Origin: Phaeosaccion multiseriatum | Taxonomy: Eukaryota; Ochrophyta, other classes | Direction: 5' to 3' | Length of the DNA: 64,000 bases | NCBI GenBank assembly: GCA_965112735.1 | Contig: OZ218951.1 | Location: forward strand, 3,410,001-3,474,000 | Part shown: positions 17,570-29,565 of the stretch, in pieces | Position numbering within the stretch: the first letter of the stretch is position 1 | Layout of the letters: each line of letters begins with the position of its first letter | The notes under the pieces: generated by a model | The model's database searches: none | What the model was told of the DNA's origin: nothing | What the model saw: only the letters and a program-made list of their open reading frames with translations | Made by a program: the position numbers and the translations under genes

Positions 17570-18707
17570 TCAGTCTGGAGGCGGTGCTTCCTCTGGGCCG
17601 TTCTTTATTCGGTCGGTAACCCACTGCATCACGCTCTCCATCATGAAGGGGTCGTCTGCACTGAGGAATCGAGACAAGTCCTCACTGTTCGGCACCCCTT
17701 CCTCGTCGTGATCCTGATTCTTTTTCTTCTTCGTCTTCTTCTCCTCCTCCTCCTCCTCCTCCTCCTCCTCCTCCTTCTCCTCCTCCTTCTCCTCCTCCTC
17801 CTCCTCCTCCCCACCCTCCTCCTCCTCCTCCTCCTCCTCCTCCTCCTCCTCCTCCTCCTCCTCCTCCTCCTCCTCCTCCTCTCCCCCCCCCCTCCTCTTC
17901 TACCATCATCTGTTGCCGAAAAGAGGTCTCTTTCACCCCCCCTAGATAGCTGGAAAGCCCAACCGCTGCTGCTGCCGCCTCCTCCACGCCTTCCCTGGCC
18001 GCCATAGCCGCCGCCCCCCCCAATGCTGCAGACATCACGGCCGCAGCGGCTTGGAAGCTGCGCTGTAGTCTTGGCCGTATACCCTGCTCTCCCTCCTCAC
18101 CACTCAGCATGTCAGAGAGCCCCCCTCACCCAGACCCCCAGGTCGGAGCCAGGGGGATGAGCCGAGCGCTCTTGCTGCGGATGACGCACTCCGCGCCAAT
18201 CCCGAGCTGCGCCAACGCTTCTTCAAGGGCCGGTGACGAGGTGTTCGACAGGGGCCACACGAGGGCCCTGCCATCAGCAGCACCGCCGTAATCATCATTC
18301 CCCGCACCAATACCAGCACAACCACCACCACCATCACCACCATCACCACTAGCAGCAGCGGAGCCTGTCCCATCAGCGACCACATGTGTCGAAGCCTCAT
18401 CTGCTTGTGCTTCCTTCGGCCCTTGCAAGGCCGCAGCAGCAGCCGCAGCAGCAAAAGGACGCACTTCATCTACTTGATGAGGCTGAAATGCCGCGTCCTC
18501 CCTGACACCTCCTGCCAGTCGCTCATCCTGCCTCGTCACAGATCTTCCGCGGGTGCCACTGATGCCTCCTTCGCCGCTGCTAACGTTGCTGCCGCTGGAA
18601 GGAGGGGACGGCACAGTGCTCACATCGATGACAATGACGGCATCGTCAGTTCCGTAGGCCCCTCTCGCGTAGTCCAGGTCGGCGGGACTCAGAGCAACGC
18701 CCTCGTT
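17570..18707 (-). CDS. Unresolved gene, C-terminal part (acidic/basic low-complexity protein)
   Basis: I do not recognise this gene and could not close its model. Clear coding on the minus strand begins after acceptor CCCTTTAG at 18707 (NEGVALSPADLDYARGAYGT) and runs to about 18140 (SSPALEEALAQLGIGAECVI, then RSKSARLIPLAPTWG). A second block ends at the TGA at 17570 (SEDLSRFLSADDPFMMESVM, then QWVTDRIKNG) and is preceded by a Lys-rich stretch and (GAG)n, which reads poly-Glu in this frame. The frame between the blocks breaks at the TAG near 17900, so an intron or an error lies there. An alternative frame FQAAAAVMSAALGGAAAMAA covers 18060-17900. The 5' exons probably lie upstream, up to about 19374. 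Confidence 0.4.
17740..17882 (-). repeat. (CTC)n tract inside the unresolved gene
   Basis: On the minus strand this is (GGA/GAG)n, open in all frames (Gly, Glu or Arg). The frame that continues into the C-terminal block reads Glu. Confidence 0.9.
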
Positions 18708-19396
18708 CTAAAGGGATGGACGAAGCACCACGCAGACAGATAGAGAGAGAGAGAGAGATTGAGAGAGAGAGAGAGAGAGAGAGAGAGGCAGGCAGAGAGG
18801 TGGGGAAGAACGAACGACACCCCGTTAGGGGGAAGAGGGGCGATGCCACAGCTTTCGCCCCTTGAGTGTCTCATCATCCCCCTGCTTTGTTGGAGCTGCT
18901 CCCTGCCGTGAACAAGTCGTAGGAACAGGCTCAAACATCACTGACTGAATCAACTTCTCACCTTCCACGCGGGATGCCGGAGGACGAAGCACTGCTCCCG
19001 TTCCAAGAATCCCGTCACCAGCAAATGTGACCCCGATACCCCGCATTGTCCGCAGCATTCCATGGGTACGGGGAAGCAGTAGGCGCCGTCTCCGATGTCG
19101 CCGCGCTATCTTTCTCTGTTCTCTGCTCGGCATCATCTCCGCCACTGTGGCCCTCCTCCCCAGCTGCTGTTGGTCCAGCAGCTTCACGCCATTGCCGACC
19201 TTCTCCCCTTCTCTCGCCCGCAGCAGCAGACGCTGCAGAGAAGGCCAGCGGGCCTGCAGAGCTCCTGCGGCTGCCAACACTCGCAGAGGGCTCTCCTCTT
19301 ACACCTGCAGCACCAGCCCGAGCAGTCTGAGCAGGATTGCCTTGGCCATCGTCGACCCAAGGGCCATGCTGCACCCCTGCTGCATGCTGTTACTAC

Positions 19397-19433
<37 letters not shown>

Positions 19434-19827
19434 ATCCTGTCTTCATCGTGCCCAGCCCTTCCCCACCGGCTTGCTCCCCTTGACCCATGCAATGCTGCTG
19501 CTGCTGCTGTCTATCCAAGCGGGGCGGAAGCCTCTTGCTGTCCACGAGCAAGAGCAGTACTTGATTCTTCTCTCTGAGCGATTCTTGCTGAAAGGAGTAT
19601 TACTAAGCTCCTGGACGAAGGGGGCATCGCTGTGGATGAGGTCCTCTATGGCGAAAGGGACAGCGACAACGAGAACGAACAAAGAGCGAGCGCTGGCTTG
19701 TGCTCCATGCTAACAAATGGCAAGGATGGCGAATGACCAACATCCGACGGTTACACACGCGATCCACACACCCCATTTTTTTTTTGTTGTACATCTGGAG
19801 GTTTGAGACGCTTACAGTATACCACGC
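18708..19827. other. Coding-like but unassigned region
   Basis: The stretch holds (GA)n at about 18742-18787 and (GCT)n at about 19400-19432. Minus-strand frames at 19374-19015 (GEEGHSGGDDAEQRTEKDSA) look like disordered coding sequence of the gene ending at 17570. On the plus strand a short acceptor-led frame at 19579-19736 (ITKLLDEGGIAVDEVLYGER, then DSDNENEQ) also looks coding and would be a last exon. The two readings conflict and I cannot decide between them. Confidence 0.35.
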
Positions 19828-22800
19828 ATGGAGAGCAAAAAAGACGAGGCCGCGTGGAATCCCTCATCTAAAAGTCGCATACTTCCTGTTGACGATGAGG
19901 GGGACGAAACAGAGAAAAAGGCTCCTCCCCCTCTCGACCTGGCCCCCGCCCTCGACTTCCCCCCTCCGCTAGACCTGTCCGGGGGAGGACTCTTGTTCCC
20001 CAATAACAAAGTGTTTCTGACTTCAGGGGAGGAGTCGGCGGTGTCTACTTCAAGAGGAAAGTTGGCTCCCCTGGAGCTAAGTCCTGGTGGAAGCTCACGT
20101 CCAAGCAGCTCAAGAAAGAGAAAGAAGCATCGCAGCCACAGAGACAAGGAGTCTGCGCGAGGGAAAGATGGAGGCGGAGGGGAGGAGGAGATTCTCTCGA
20201 TGGCTTCGAGTCAGCTGTCTTCCGACGTAGCCTCGAGCAGCCAGAACAAAGCCGCCGCCTCGGGATCCGGGGAAGGGGGAGGAGAGCAGAGCGAAGCTGC
20301 GCAGGGACACGAGGGGCAAGGGGCGGGTGCAGCTGAAGAGGGGGAGGACCGGCGGCCTCTGATAGATCCTGTCGCTCACGAAGGGGGGGAGGAGGTCGCG
20401 CATGAGCCCCACCACCAGCATGCGTACTCGACACTGGAAGAGGGAGTGGAGTACGGCCAAGGAGAGGGGGAGGAGGGCGGCTACACGGCAGAGCAGTATG
20501 CCGAGTGGGAGCAACAGCAGTGGGCGGGGCATGAGGATCATGGCCAGCACCAGGAAAACGGGCACAATGAGTACGGAGGGGAGCATGCGGAATGGGGTCA
20601 TCATCATGGTGTGGAAGGACCGCAGCAGGGGTGGGGAGACGCGGCAGGAGAGGATCAGGGCAATGGAGGAGTGGACGGTCAGTACCACACGGGGCAAGAA
20701 GGGTACGGAGAGTACCCTCCGTACGACTATGGGCACGGACAAGGGGGAGGCGAGGGGGACGGGGGGGCGGGTCAGCATCAGTACGCCGAGTACGGACACT
20801 TGCATGTGGACACACAACACCAAGACCATTACCATCCGCAAGGTGAGAGGCAGACGCTCACCACCCAGCCAGAGGGTGTTCAGAACTCTCCTCTCTCTCA
20901 GTCCGCTATTCACCCGTTCGAGCCAATAGTCCCCCGCTTACACACTCATCTCTCCCCAGTCTCCATGGCTGCTGCATGCCATGAGAGAGCTTAGGAATCC
21001 TTTCTTCTTTCTTCCACCGCGTACCTCCCCCCTCCCCCCCCCCTTCCTCTCCTCCGGTCCTGCCCAGGCTCCGAGGCTCTCGAGCTTGGCTCTCCCCTGA
21101 GTGGGTATGCCAGTACGGAGTGGGAGTTTGATGAATACGGTCAGGCCTATCAACAAGTTCCTCCCTCTGAGCCTGGGGGCGAACCACTTGAAGGGAAACA
21201 AGGGCAACAAGGGCAACAACAAGAGGGAGGAGGCAGGGGGCACTTCTCTCAGCGCAGATCCTCCAAGGCCAGGCAGGGGCAGGCAGCGCCTGAGGGTGAT
21301 GATGATGCTGCAGCCGCCATCGCAAAGAGCAAGAGGCGGAGAAGGTCCTCGATGGGACAGGTGTGTGGGCGCGTGCGTGCGTGTGTGCGTGAGTGTGTGT
21401 GAGTATGTTTGAGTGTGTGTGAGTGAGTGATTCATCGTGCTTGTGATCCCCCTACCTCCCCCATCCACTGCCATCCCCTCACCTCGCCTCACCCCGCCCG
21501 CCCCCCCCCCTTCGCCCCTCCCCTTCCCCCTCCCCTTCCCCCTCCCACCCCCCTAACCCCCAACCCTGAACCTCATTACCAAACCCACCCACTACCCTAA
21601 CCCACCCACTACCCTAACCCACCCACTACCCTAACCCACCCACTACCCTAACCCACCCACTACCCTAACCCACCCACTACCCTAACCCACCCACTACCCT
21701 AACCCACCCACTACCCTAACCCACCCACTACCCTAACCCACCCACTACCCTAACCCACCCACTACCCTAACCCACCCACTACCCTAACCCACCCACTACC
21801 CTAACCCACCCACTACCCTAACCCACCCACTACCCTAACCCACCCACTACCCTAACCCACCCACTACCCTAACCCACCCACTACCCTAACCCACCCACTA
21901 CCCTAACCCACCCACTACCCTAACCCACCCACTACCCTAACCCACCCACTACCCTAACCCACCCACTACCCTAACCCACCCACTACCCTAACCCACCCAC
22001 TACCCTAACCCACCCACTACCCTAACCCACCCACTACCCTAACCCCCCCACTACCCTAACCCACCCACTACCCTAACCCACCCACTACCCTAACCCACCC
22101 ACTACCCTAACCCACCCACTACCCACACCCACCCACTACCCTAACCCACCCACTACCCTAACCCACCCACTACCCTAACCCACCCACTACCCACACCCAC
22201 CCACTACCCTAACCCACCCACTACCCTAACCCACCCACTACCCTAACCCACCCACTACCCACACCCACCCACTACCCTAACCCACCCACCACCCACACCC
22301 ACCCATTCCCCTTGCAGGCTGTTGATCTGGACCCTTACGACGAGGGACTGGGGGCGGATTATGCACGCTCGCCCTGGAAGCCTCCGAGGAAGAAGATCGC
22401 CATCGCCTTCGCCAGGGAACACATGTTTCAGGAGGGGACTGCACCATGGAATACCTCCATCAAGGAGATGGCTTCGATGGGGCCAGGGTCACAGCTTTTC
22501 TTCAAGGTACGAGGGGCGAGGGGGAGGGAGCGAGGGGAGGGAGGGGAGGGAGGGAGGGAGGGAGGGAGGGAGGGAGGGAGGGGTGGAGCTTTTCTCCCCC
22601 ACTGTTGTTTAGATTTGTGTCTCACTCTTCACTCTCTCCGATTCTCCGCGCCCCCCCTCCCTCTCTCCCTCCCACTCTACCTCCCTCCCTCCCTCCCTCC
22701 CGCCCTCCCTCCCTCCCTCCCTCCCTCCCTCCCTCCCTCCCTCCCTCCCTCCCCCCCTCTATCCCTCCATCCCTCCCTCTCCCTCCCCCCCAGCTGCAAC

Positions 22801-25800
22801 GCATGTTCGTGGATCTGTTCCTGCTCCTGTCCGTACTTGTATCCCCTTATATTTACCTCAATTACTCCAATGCGCTGGGCCTTCATCCTGACGACGTCGA
22901 CAGCACCACCATCCTCCTCACCACACTCGGCAATCAGGTGGGGTGGGCCGTGACGTCACCATGGGTGGATGGATGGGTGCCAGCGGATGGGTGGATGGAT
23001 GAGTGGGTGGATGGCAGTGGATACACACACACTCTCCCTCCCTTCCTCACTCACTCACTCACTCCCTTCCCCTCCCCCTCCCCTTCCCTCCCCCTCCCCC
23101 TCCCTGCAGGGCTTCAATGCCAATCTGATCGACACCGAGTCCGACTGCGAGACCTTCGACTGCACTGGGGAGAGTCTGACGGTACGTGGCCCTACTTGAT
23201 GTTCCGTGGTCTTGCGTCACATCACGTGGCCCTACGTGTCCTTACGTGTCCTTACGTGTCTTGACATGACAATACGTCGGCGGTACGGTCGATCGGTCGG
23301 CTCGATGCCCTTGGGCTAATCAGTAAAGGAAAGACCACACAAACACGAGACAAGAAAGTAGCACAGAGCAGGGAGAGAGGCGGAGCATCGCCTCAGGGCA
23401 TCGTCTCGGCTTGACATCCTGCTTGACATCCTGCTTGACATCCTGTCCCGCACGGATACTTAAAGTACTCAATTACTTGAAGTACCCTTTAAGTACCCTT
23501 GCTGTCCCACACGTATATGCTGCATTGGCTCGCGCTTGACACCAACCTCTGCCCTCCCTTTCTCTCTCCCTCCCTCTCTCCCTCCCTCCCTCCCTCCCTC
23601 CCTCCCTCCCTCCCTCCCTCCCTCCCTCCCTCCCTCCCTCCCCCCCTCGCTCAGATCGGCGACAAGCAGCTGAAGGCCGATGAGGTGGGGCTTATGATAT
23701 CGGGTGTCTTGGGACTTATGGCGGTGGCCATGATGCTCTTCTGCAGGTGGGTTTTGAGTTTGAGTTCCGGCTTGTGGGGTTTACTGCCCCGTCCGTATGT
23801 CGTAGTCCATTACTATATTTGAGTTTGAGCGGGACTTCCTCAAGCCCTACCCATGTACCCCAACGAGATCTTCCTTCCTTCCTTCCTTCCTTCCTTCCTT
23901 CCTTCCTTCCTTCCTTCCTTCCTTCCTTCCTTCCTTCCTTCCTTCCTTCCTTCCTTCCTTCCTTCCTTCCTTCCTTCCTTCCTTCCTTCCTTCCTTCCTT
24001 CCTTCCTCCCACCCTTACGTCATCGTCAACTCAACTCAATTGCCTTCTGTTCGTCTTGTGTGTGCTCTCTACCTGTTTGCCTTTCTGCTCTACCCATATG
24101 CCTTTCCGCTCTACCCATATGCCCCTCAGACACCTTGCCGCGGATGTAAAGAAGGCCGTGAGCGCGAGCAAGTCCGCAGGGCTCAATGTCGCCGACTACA
24201 CCGTCTTCGTGCAGGTATGGCTACCGCCTTGTTGCTAGTCGCCCTTGGAACAGCGCAAGGAGGCAAGGAGGGGCTTCCGACCGCTTGACTGTACTTCGAC
24301 CCCCCGTCTCTCACCACCTCTCGCCTGTATGTCTACCCTCCCTCCCTCCCTCCCCTCCCTCCCTCCCTCCCTCCCTCCCTCCCTCCCTCCCTCCCTCCCT
24401 CCCTCCCTCCCTCCCCTCCCTCCCCTCCCTTCCCTCCCTCCCTCCCTCCCTCCCTCCCTCCACTGACATAATAAAGGGTTTGCCTAAAGACGCTTCCTAT
24501 GAAGGCGTACTCAAACACATGAACGACCGCTACGACCTCACCAAGTGGACGCCCACCTTCCCCTGGGCGGGGCTCAGTCCTCGAGCCGTGGCCTTTTGCC
24601 GCTGGACTCTCTTGGGTGCGGTCTTGGGTAGTGTCATAGCAAGAGCGGCGACGGCAAGTGGTGCCACGGCCAACCTCACGGCCTCCTTCTTCCTTGGTTC
24701 CGCCTCGATGTTCATCTGGACGGTTACAGTAGTGATAGCGTTGTTGTTGGGCTTGTTGATGACGCTGTGTACATCCAAGAAGACCAAGGAGAGACCGCCG
24801 CTTGTGGCACCCGAACCTTCCTCCACCGACGAGGAGGAGAGGAAGATGAAGAGGGAGAGAGAGGAGGAGGAGGAGGAGGAGGAGGAGGAGGAGCATGAGG
24901 CGGAGGAGGAGGGGGATGAGGAGGAGGGAGACAAGAGCGGGGGGGGGGGTGGCAGTGATGCGAGCTCGAGGTGCCCCTCTCCACCGGATTCAGGCTGGAC
25001 TTCGCCCATGGATCACGCTCAGGCCCAGGCTGGGGGAGGGGTGGGAGGGGGCAGCAACAAGGGGAAAGGCAACGACGATAGCGGCGCAAAGGGTAGGGGA
25101 GGCAAGGGAAAGGGCAAGGAAGTGGGTAGGAAGCCCGGGAGCCCGAATTTCCGACTGGAGGAAGGCCGGAAGGGAGTCGATCCAAGGTACGTAAGCGTAT
25201 GTGCGTGCGTGCGTGCGTACGTACCTACCTCCCTACCTGCCTTCCTCCCTACCTCCCTCCCTCCCTACCTCCCTACCTCCCTACCTCCCTATCTACCTAT
25301 CTACCCGCCTACCTACCTACCTACCTACCTACCTACCTACCCATCTACCTACCTACCTACCCTTCCTCTGTCTTGTCTTTCTTCCTTCTCCCTTCCTCTG
25401 CCCCCCACTCGTCCAAGGCTCTCTGTGAAGTCGAGTGCGCATTCCGCTCGCCTCAACGCTCTTCCGCTTCTGCTTCTTGTCCCCCCCCCTCTGCCTGCCT
25501 CCTACCCCCCCCCCCCCTCTATGTCCTCCCCTGTGCTCTTCCCCTCGCCCTTCCCCTACCCCTCTACCTTGCTCTCCTGCCCTGTATCACCAACTGCCCC
25601 ACCCTACCGTGCCCATATTCCTGCCATCAGAGCTCTGAGTCCCACCTCGCATGTGAACAAGAGTATGGCTCTGCGCATCGGGCCCGTCAGGGACACAACC
25701 TATGAGGGGGCACGCGAGCTGAGCAAGTAAGTCAAGGGAGGGTTAGCAAGTGTGCTTAGCAAGCAACAAGTTACCGTAGAGAAGTGTGGTTAGCAATCAA

Positions 25801-25825
25801 CACGTTACGTTGAACAAGTGTTCTT

Positions 25826-25857
<32 letters not shown>

Positions 25858-27574
25858 AGAGTGAGGGTGAGGGTGAGGGTGAGGATGAGGGTGAGGATGA
25901 GGGTGATGGTGAGGATGAGGGTAGGCCTTAGATAAAGCAGAAACTGACGCAGGTAAGTGCACAGGAAAGAGGGAGCAGAGGGAGAGTGAGGGAGGGAGGA
26001 AGGAAGGAGGGAGGGAGGGAGGGAGGGAGGGAGGGAGGGAGGGAGGGAGGGAGGGAGGGAGGGAGGGAGGGAGGGAGGGAGGGAGGGAGGGAGGGAGGGA
26101 GGGAGGGAGGTAGGGAGGGAGGGAGGGAGGAAGGGGACGAGCGCAGCGTCTAGAGCGCAGAGCAGCCCCCTTGTTCCGACGGACACAACACTAGCTAGGA
26201 CTGCAGGGGGGGGCAGTGGACTCAGTCTCAGTCTCCTACGCTTCTCTCCCTCTCTGCTTCCTTCCTTCCCTCCTTCCCTCCCTCCCCCTCTCCCACTCTT
26301 GTCTCTAGTGACGATGTGCTGGAAATGACGGCAACGGACGAAGAAGCAGCACAAGGGAGAGAAGGCTCAATCATGGCCACGTCAGGCAAGAGAGACAGCA
26401 ACGGAACAACATCAATAGCCACGGCAGCCGAGGGAGGCCAGCCACAACAAGAACAAGAACAGCAGCAGCAGCAGCAGCAGCAGCGACCAAGCCTCTTCCT
26501 CAACACGTGGGTGTGCTCCATCTCCATGGTGCGTGGCAATGGGGAAGCTCTTCGCTGGTGCATGCAGGAGCAAGATGCCCTCGCCAATCTCAAGGCCACC
26601 CGAGCACACCTCAAGAGGGCCCTCGATGTGCAGGTAACGGGTGGTACGCCAATGGGTGGGTGCGTGCGTGGGTAGTAAGTCAATGGGTGGTGGTGGGTGC
26701 ATGGGTAGTAAGTCAATGGGTGGGTGCGTGCGGTTACGTCATGGGTGTGTAAGTAGATGGGTGGCGTGGGTGGCGTGGGTGGGTGAGTGGGGGTGTGTGC
26801 AGGCACACAGGCATGCAGGCAGGTGTATGGGCAGGCAGACAGAGACGGGTAGACAGGCAGCTGGAGGCACAAGTGGCATGCACTGTCACCGGAGGGACGG
26901 GAAGAGGGGATGGAGGAGCGCCAATGGATAGATAAAAGAGATGTTGAAAGAGGGGAGGAGGGGCGCTACTGGATAGATAAAGGAGATGTTGAAAGGGGGG
27001 ACGGAGGAGCGCTACTGGATAGATGAAGAGGTGTTGAAAGAGGGGACGGAGGCGGGTCGCGTGGGTGAGGGTGTGCTTTCTAACCCGACGCTCTCTCCCT
27101 CCCATCGTCACTAGATGCGCTACTCCAAAATGGGTGTGGAGTTCCTCGACACGTACTGCCGCTGGAAGGTGGCGTGGGCACTGCGGTGCATGAAGAGGGC
27201 GGAGAAGAAGGTGGCAAGGGCGCGGAACAAGGCGGTGGGGAAAGGACAGGACCGGCAGGACAAGCTCAAGCAGTGCCATGGGGCTTTCGTGCTCTTCAAC
27301 AATGCCGCCTCTAGAGACAGGTAGGCAAATTTGTAACAGGGAAAGGTTTGCTTATTTGTTTGCTTGCTTGCTTGCTTGCTTGCTTGCCTTACCGTACTTC
27401 GGCTTGTTTGTTGCTGCTGCACTTTTGGAAGCCATCCTGTCCACATGCTGCTGGTCTCTGACTTGTTTCTCCTCTCCCCTGACTGCCCGCCTGTCCATAT
27501 GCCTGTCCATATGCCTACCCGTACACATACCTGCACACCCATATACCTGCCTGCCCGTATACCTGCCTGTGGTG

Positions 27575-27636
<62 letters not shown>

Positions 27637-29532
27637 GATGCCTGGAGGACTACCGCTGGAGCAAGCGGGCGTGGTTGCGCTGGCTGCAAGCGGACTACTT
27701 GCGATTCAGAGAGGACCCCGCCGTGCTGAGGAGAAGATCTTCCCTCGCCCTCCCCGCTGCTGCTGCTGCTGGCCAGGCCGGTGCTTCTGCTGCTGGGGTC
27801 GGGGTGGGCAGGGGCGGTAAGGGGAGTAAGCAGGACAAACAGGGCGGCCTCCCGGACAAGTCGTTCCGCCTTAAGGTGAGGGAGTGTGCATGAGGGAGTG
27901 AGTGAGTGAGTGAGTGAGTGAGTGAGTGAGTGAGTGAGTGATTAAGTGAGTGAGTGAGCGAGTGAATGCGTGAATGAATGAGTAAGTGAGTGAGTGAGTG
28001 AGTGAGTGAGTGAGTGAGTGAGTGAGTGAGTGAGTGAGTGAGTGAGTGAGTGAGCGAGCGAGTGATTAAGTGAGTGAGTGAGTGAGCGAGTGAATGAGTG
28101 AGTGGGTGAGTGATTGAGTGATTGAGTGAGTGAGTGAATGAGCCTGCTCTTGCCCCAACCCGAGCCCTGCTTCTGCCCTGCCTTGGCCATATACCTCTAC
28201 CCTGCCCGTTCACCTCTACCCTACTCTACTGTACCCATACACTTCTCCCCTGCCCTGTCCTGTATCACCAACTGCCCTACCTAACCCTCACAGGTGACCG
28301 CTGCGCCCCAGCCGAGCGAGCTCATGTGGGAGAACCTCACCATTTCCTTCCTCAGTTCGGTGCTGAGAAGGGCACTGAGCTTCTCCATCACTGTCACACT
28401 TCTGCTCGGCTCCTTCATGGTGATGATCTCAGCTCGAAACGCTGCCGCAGACATGGAAGACACAGTGCCCTCCTCGAGCCTCTGCAGCGAGGTGAGCGAA
28501 GGAGGGAGGGAGGGAGGGAGGGAGAGAGGGAAGGAGGGAGACCTCTGACTGGCGAGCACACACACATACAAACACATATTCACTCACACCCACGCCTGCT
28601 GCCATGTGCTGCCATCTGCTTGTTGCCATCTGTTTGGTGCCATCTGCTTGTTGCCATCTGTTTTGTGCTATCTGCTTGTTGCCATCTGTTTGGTGCCATC
28701 TGTGGCCATCCACAATTGGTGCTATCTGCTTGTTGCCATCTGCTGCCATCCACTGGCGTCTTCTGTTGCTATGCCAGGGTCTGCCTGCTCTCGTGACGGG
28801 CACCTATGACCTGAGCACGTACGGGGAGCTTGACCTTGTACGCAGCGCAGATCTTGACGGGACCTGCGCCACAGGTTAGGGAGGAGGGGAGGGTCGAGAG
28901 GGATGTCGATACGATATAAGCATATATATAGACATATCGATATCGATATCGAGATGAGATATCGATGAGAGCAGGCGGACGATGCGTTTCGATACGCTTG
29001 GGTAGGGGGTGGGTGGGGGTATAGACGAGTTAAAGAGCGCTGTTGAGTTGGGAGGGGGGGCGCTTGGCAGTCTCGCTTGGCCTCGCTCAACACACCCAAA
29101 CTTGCACACACGCACGCACACGCACGCAAAAACAAGCAAATATCATTCTGGTGACTCAAGCCTTGGGCCGTCTCCTCTCCTCTACCCTTCCCTTCCCTCA
29201 TCTCCCCTCCCTCCTCTCCCCTCCCCTCTTTGCCCTCCCCCCCCCTTCCCTCTCCTCCTGCCTACCCATCTACCTTGGCCACACTCCTCAATCAACAGGA
29301 GAGTACTACATCGCCTACAGCTCGGAAGAGGCCCTGGACTATACCAGCCTGCCTCCCCTCTACGACCCCGAGGATGACTCCACCCTCACTCGTGCAGCTT
29401 TTGAGGCCACGCCCATCACAGATGGCGACGGCTCGGATTACACATTGTGCGATGAGCCATGCATCGATCCCTCGGACAGCAGCCTGTGCTACACCATCTC
29501 GTGCGTACAGGATGGGTGGCAGGTGAGTGAGC

Positions 29533-29565
<33 letters not shown>

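Noticed and set aside
21580-22310. CRISPR-like array
   Set aside because: Units are contiguous 17-mers without spacers, in a eukaryotic intron: a minisatellite.
27695-28213. His-Ser-Leu-Thr frame over (GAGT)n, and a similar one at 59030-59620
   Set aside because: Tetranucleotide repeat artefacts in introns.
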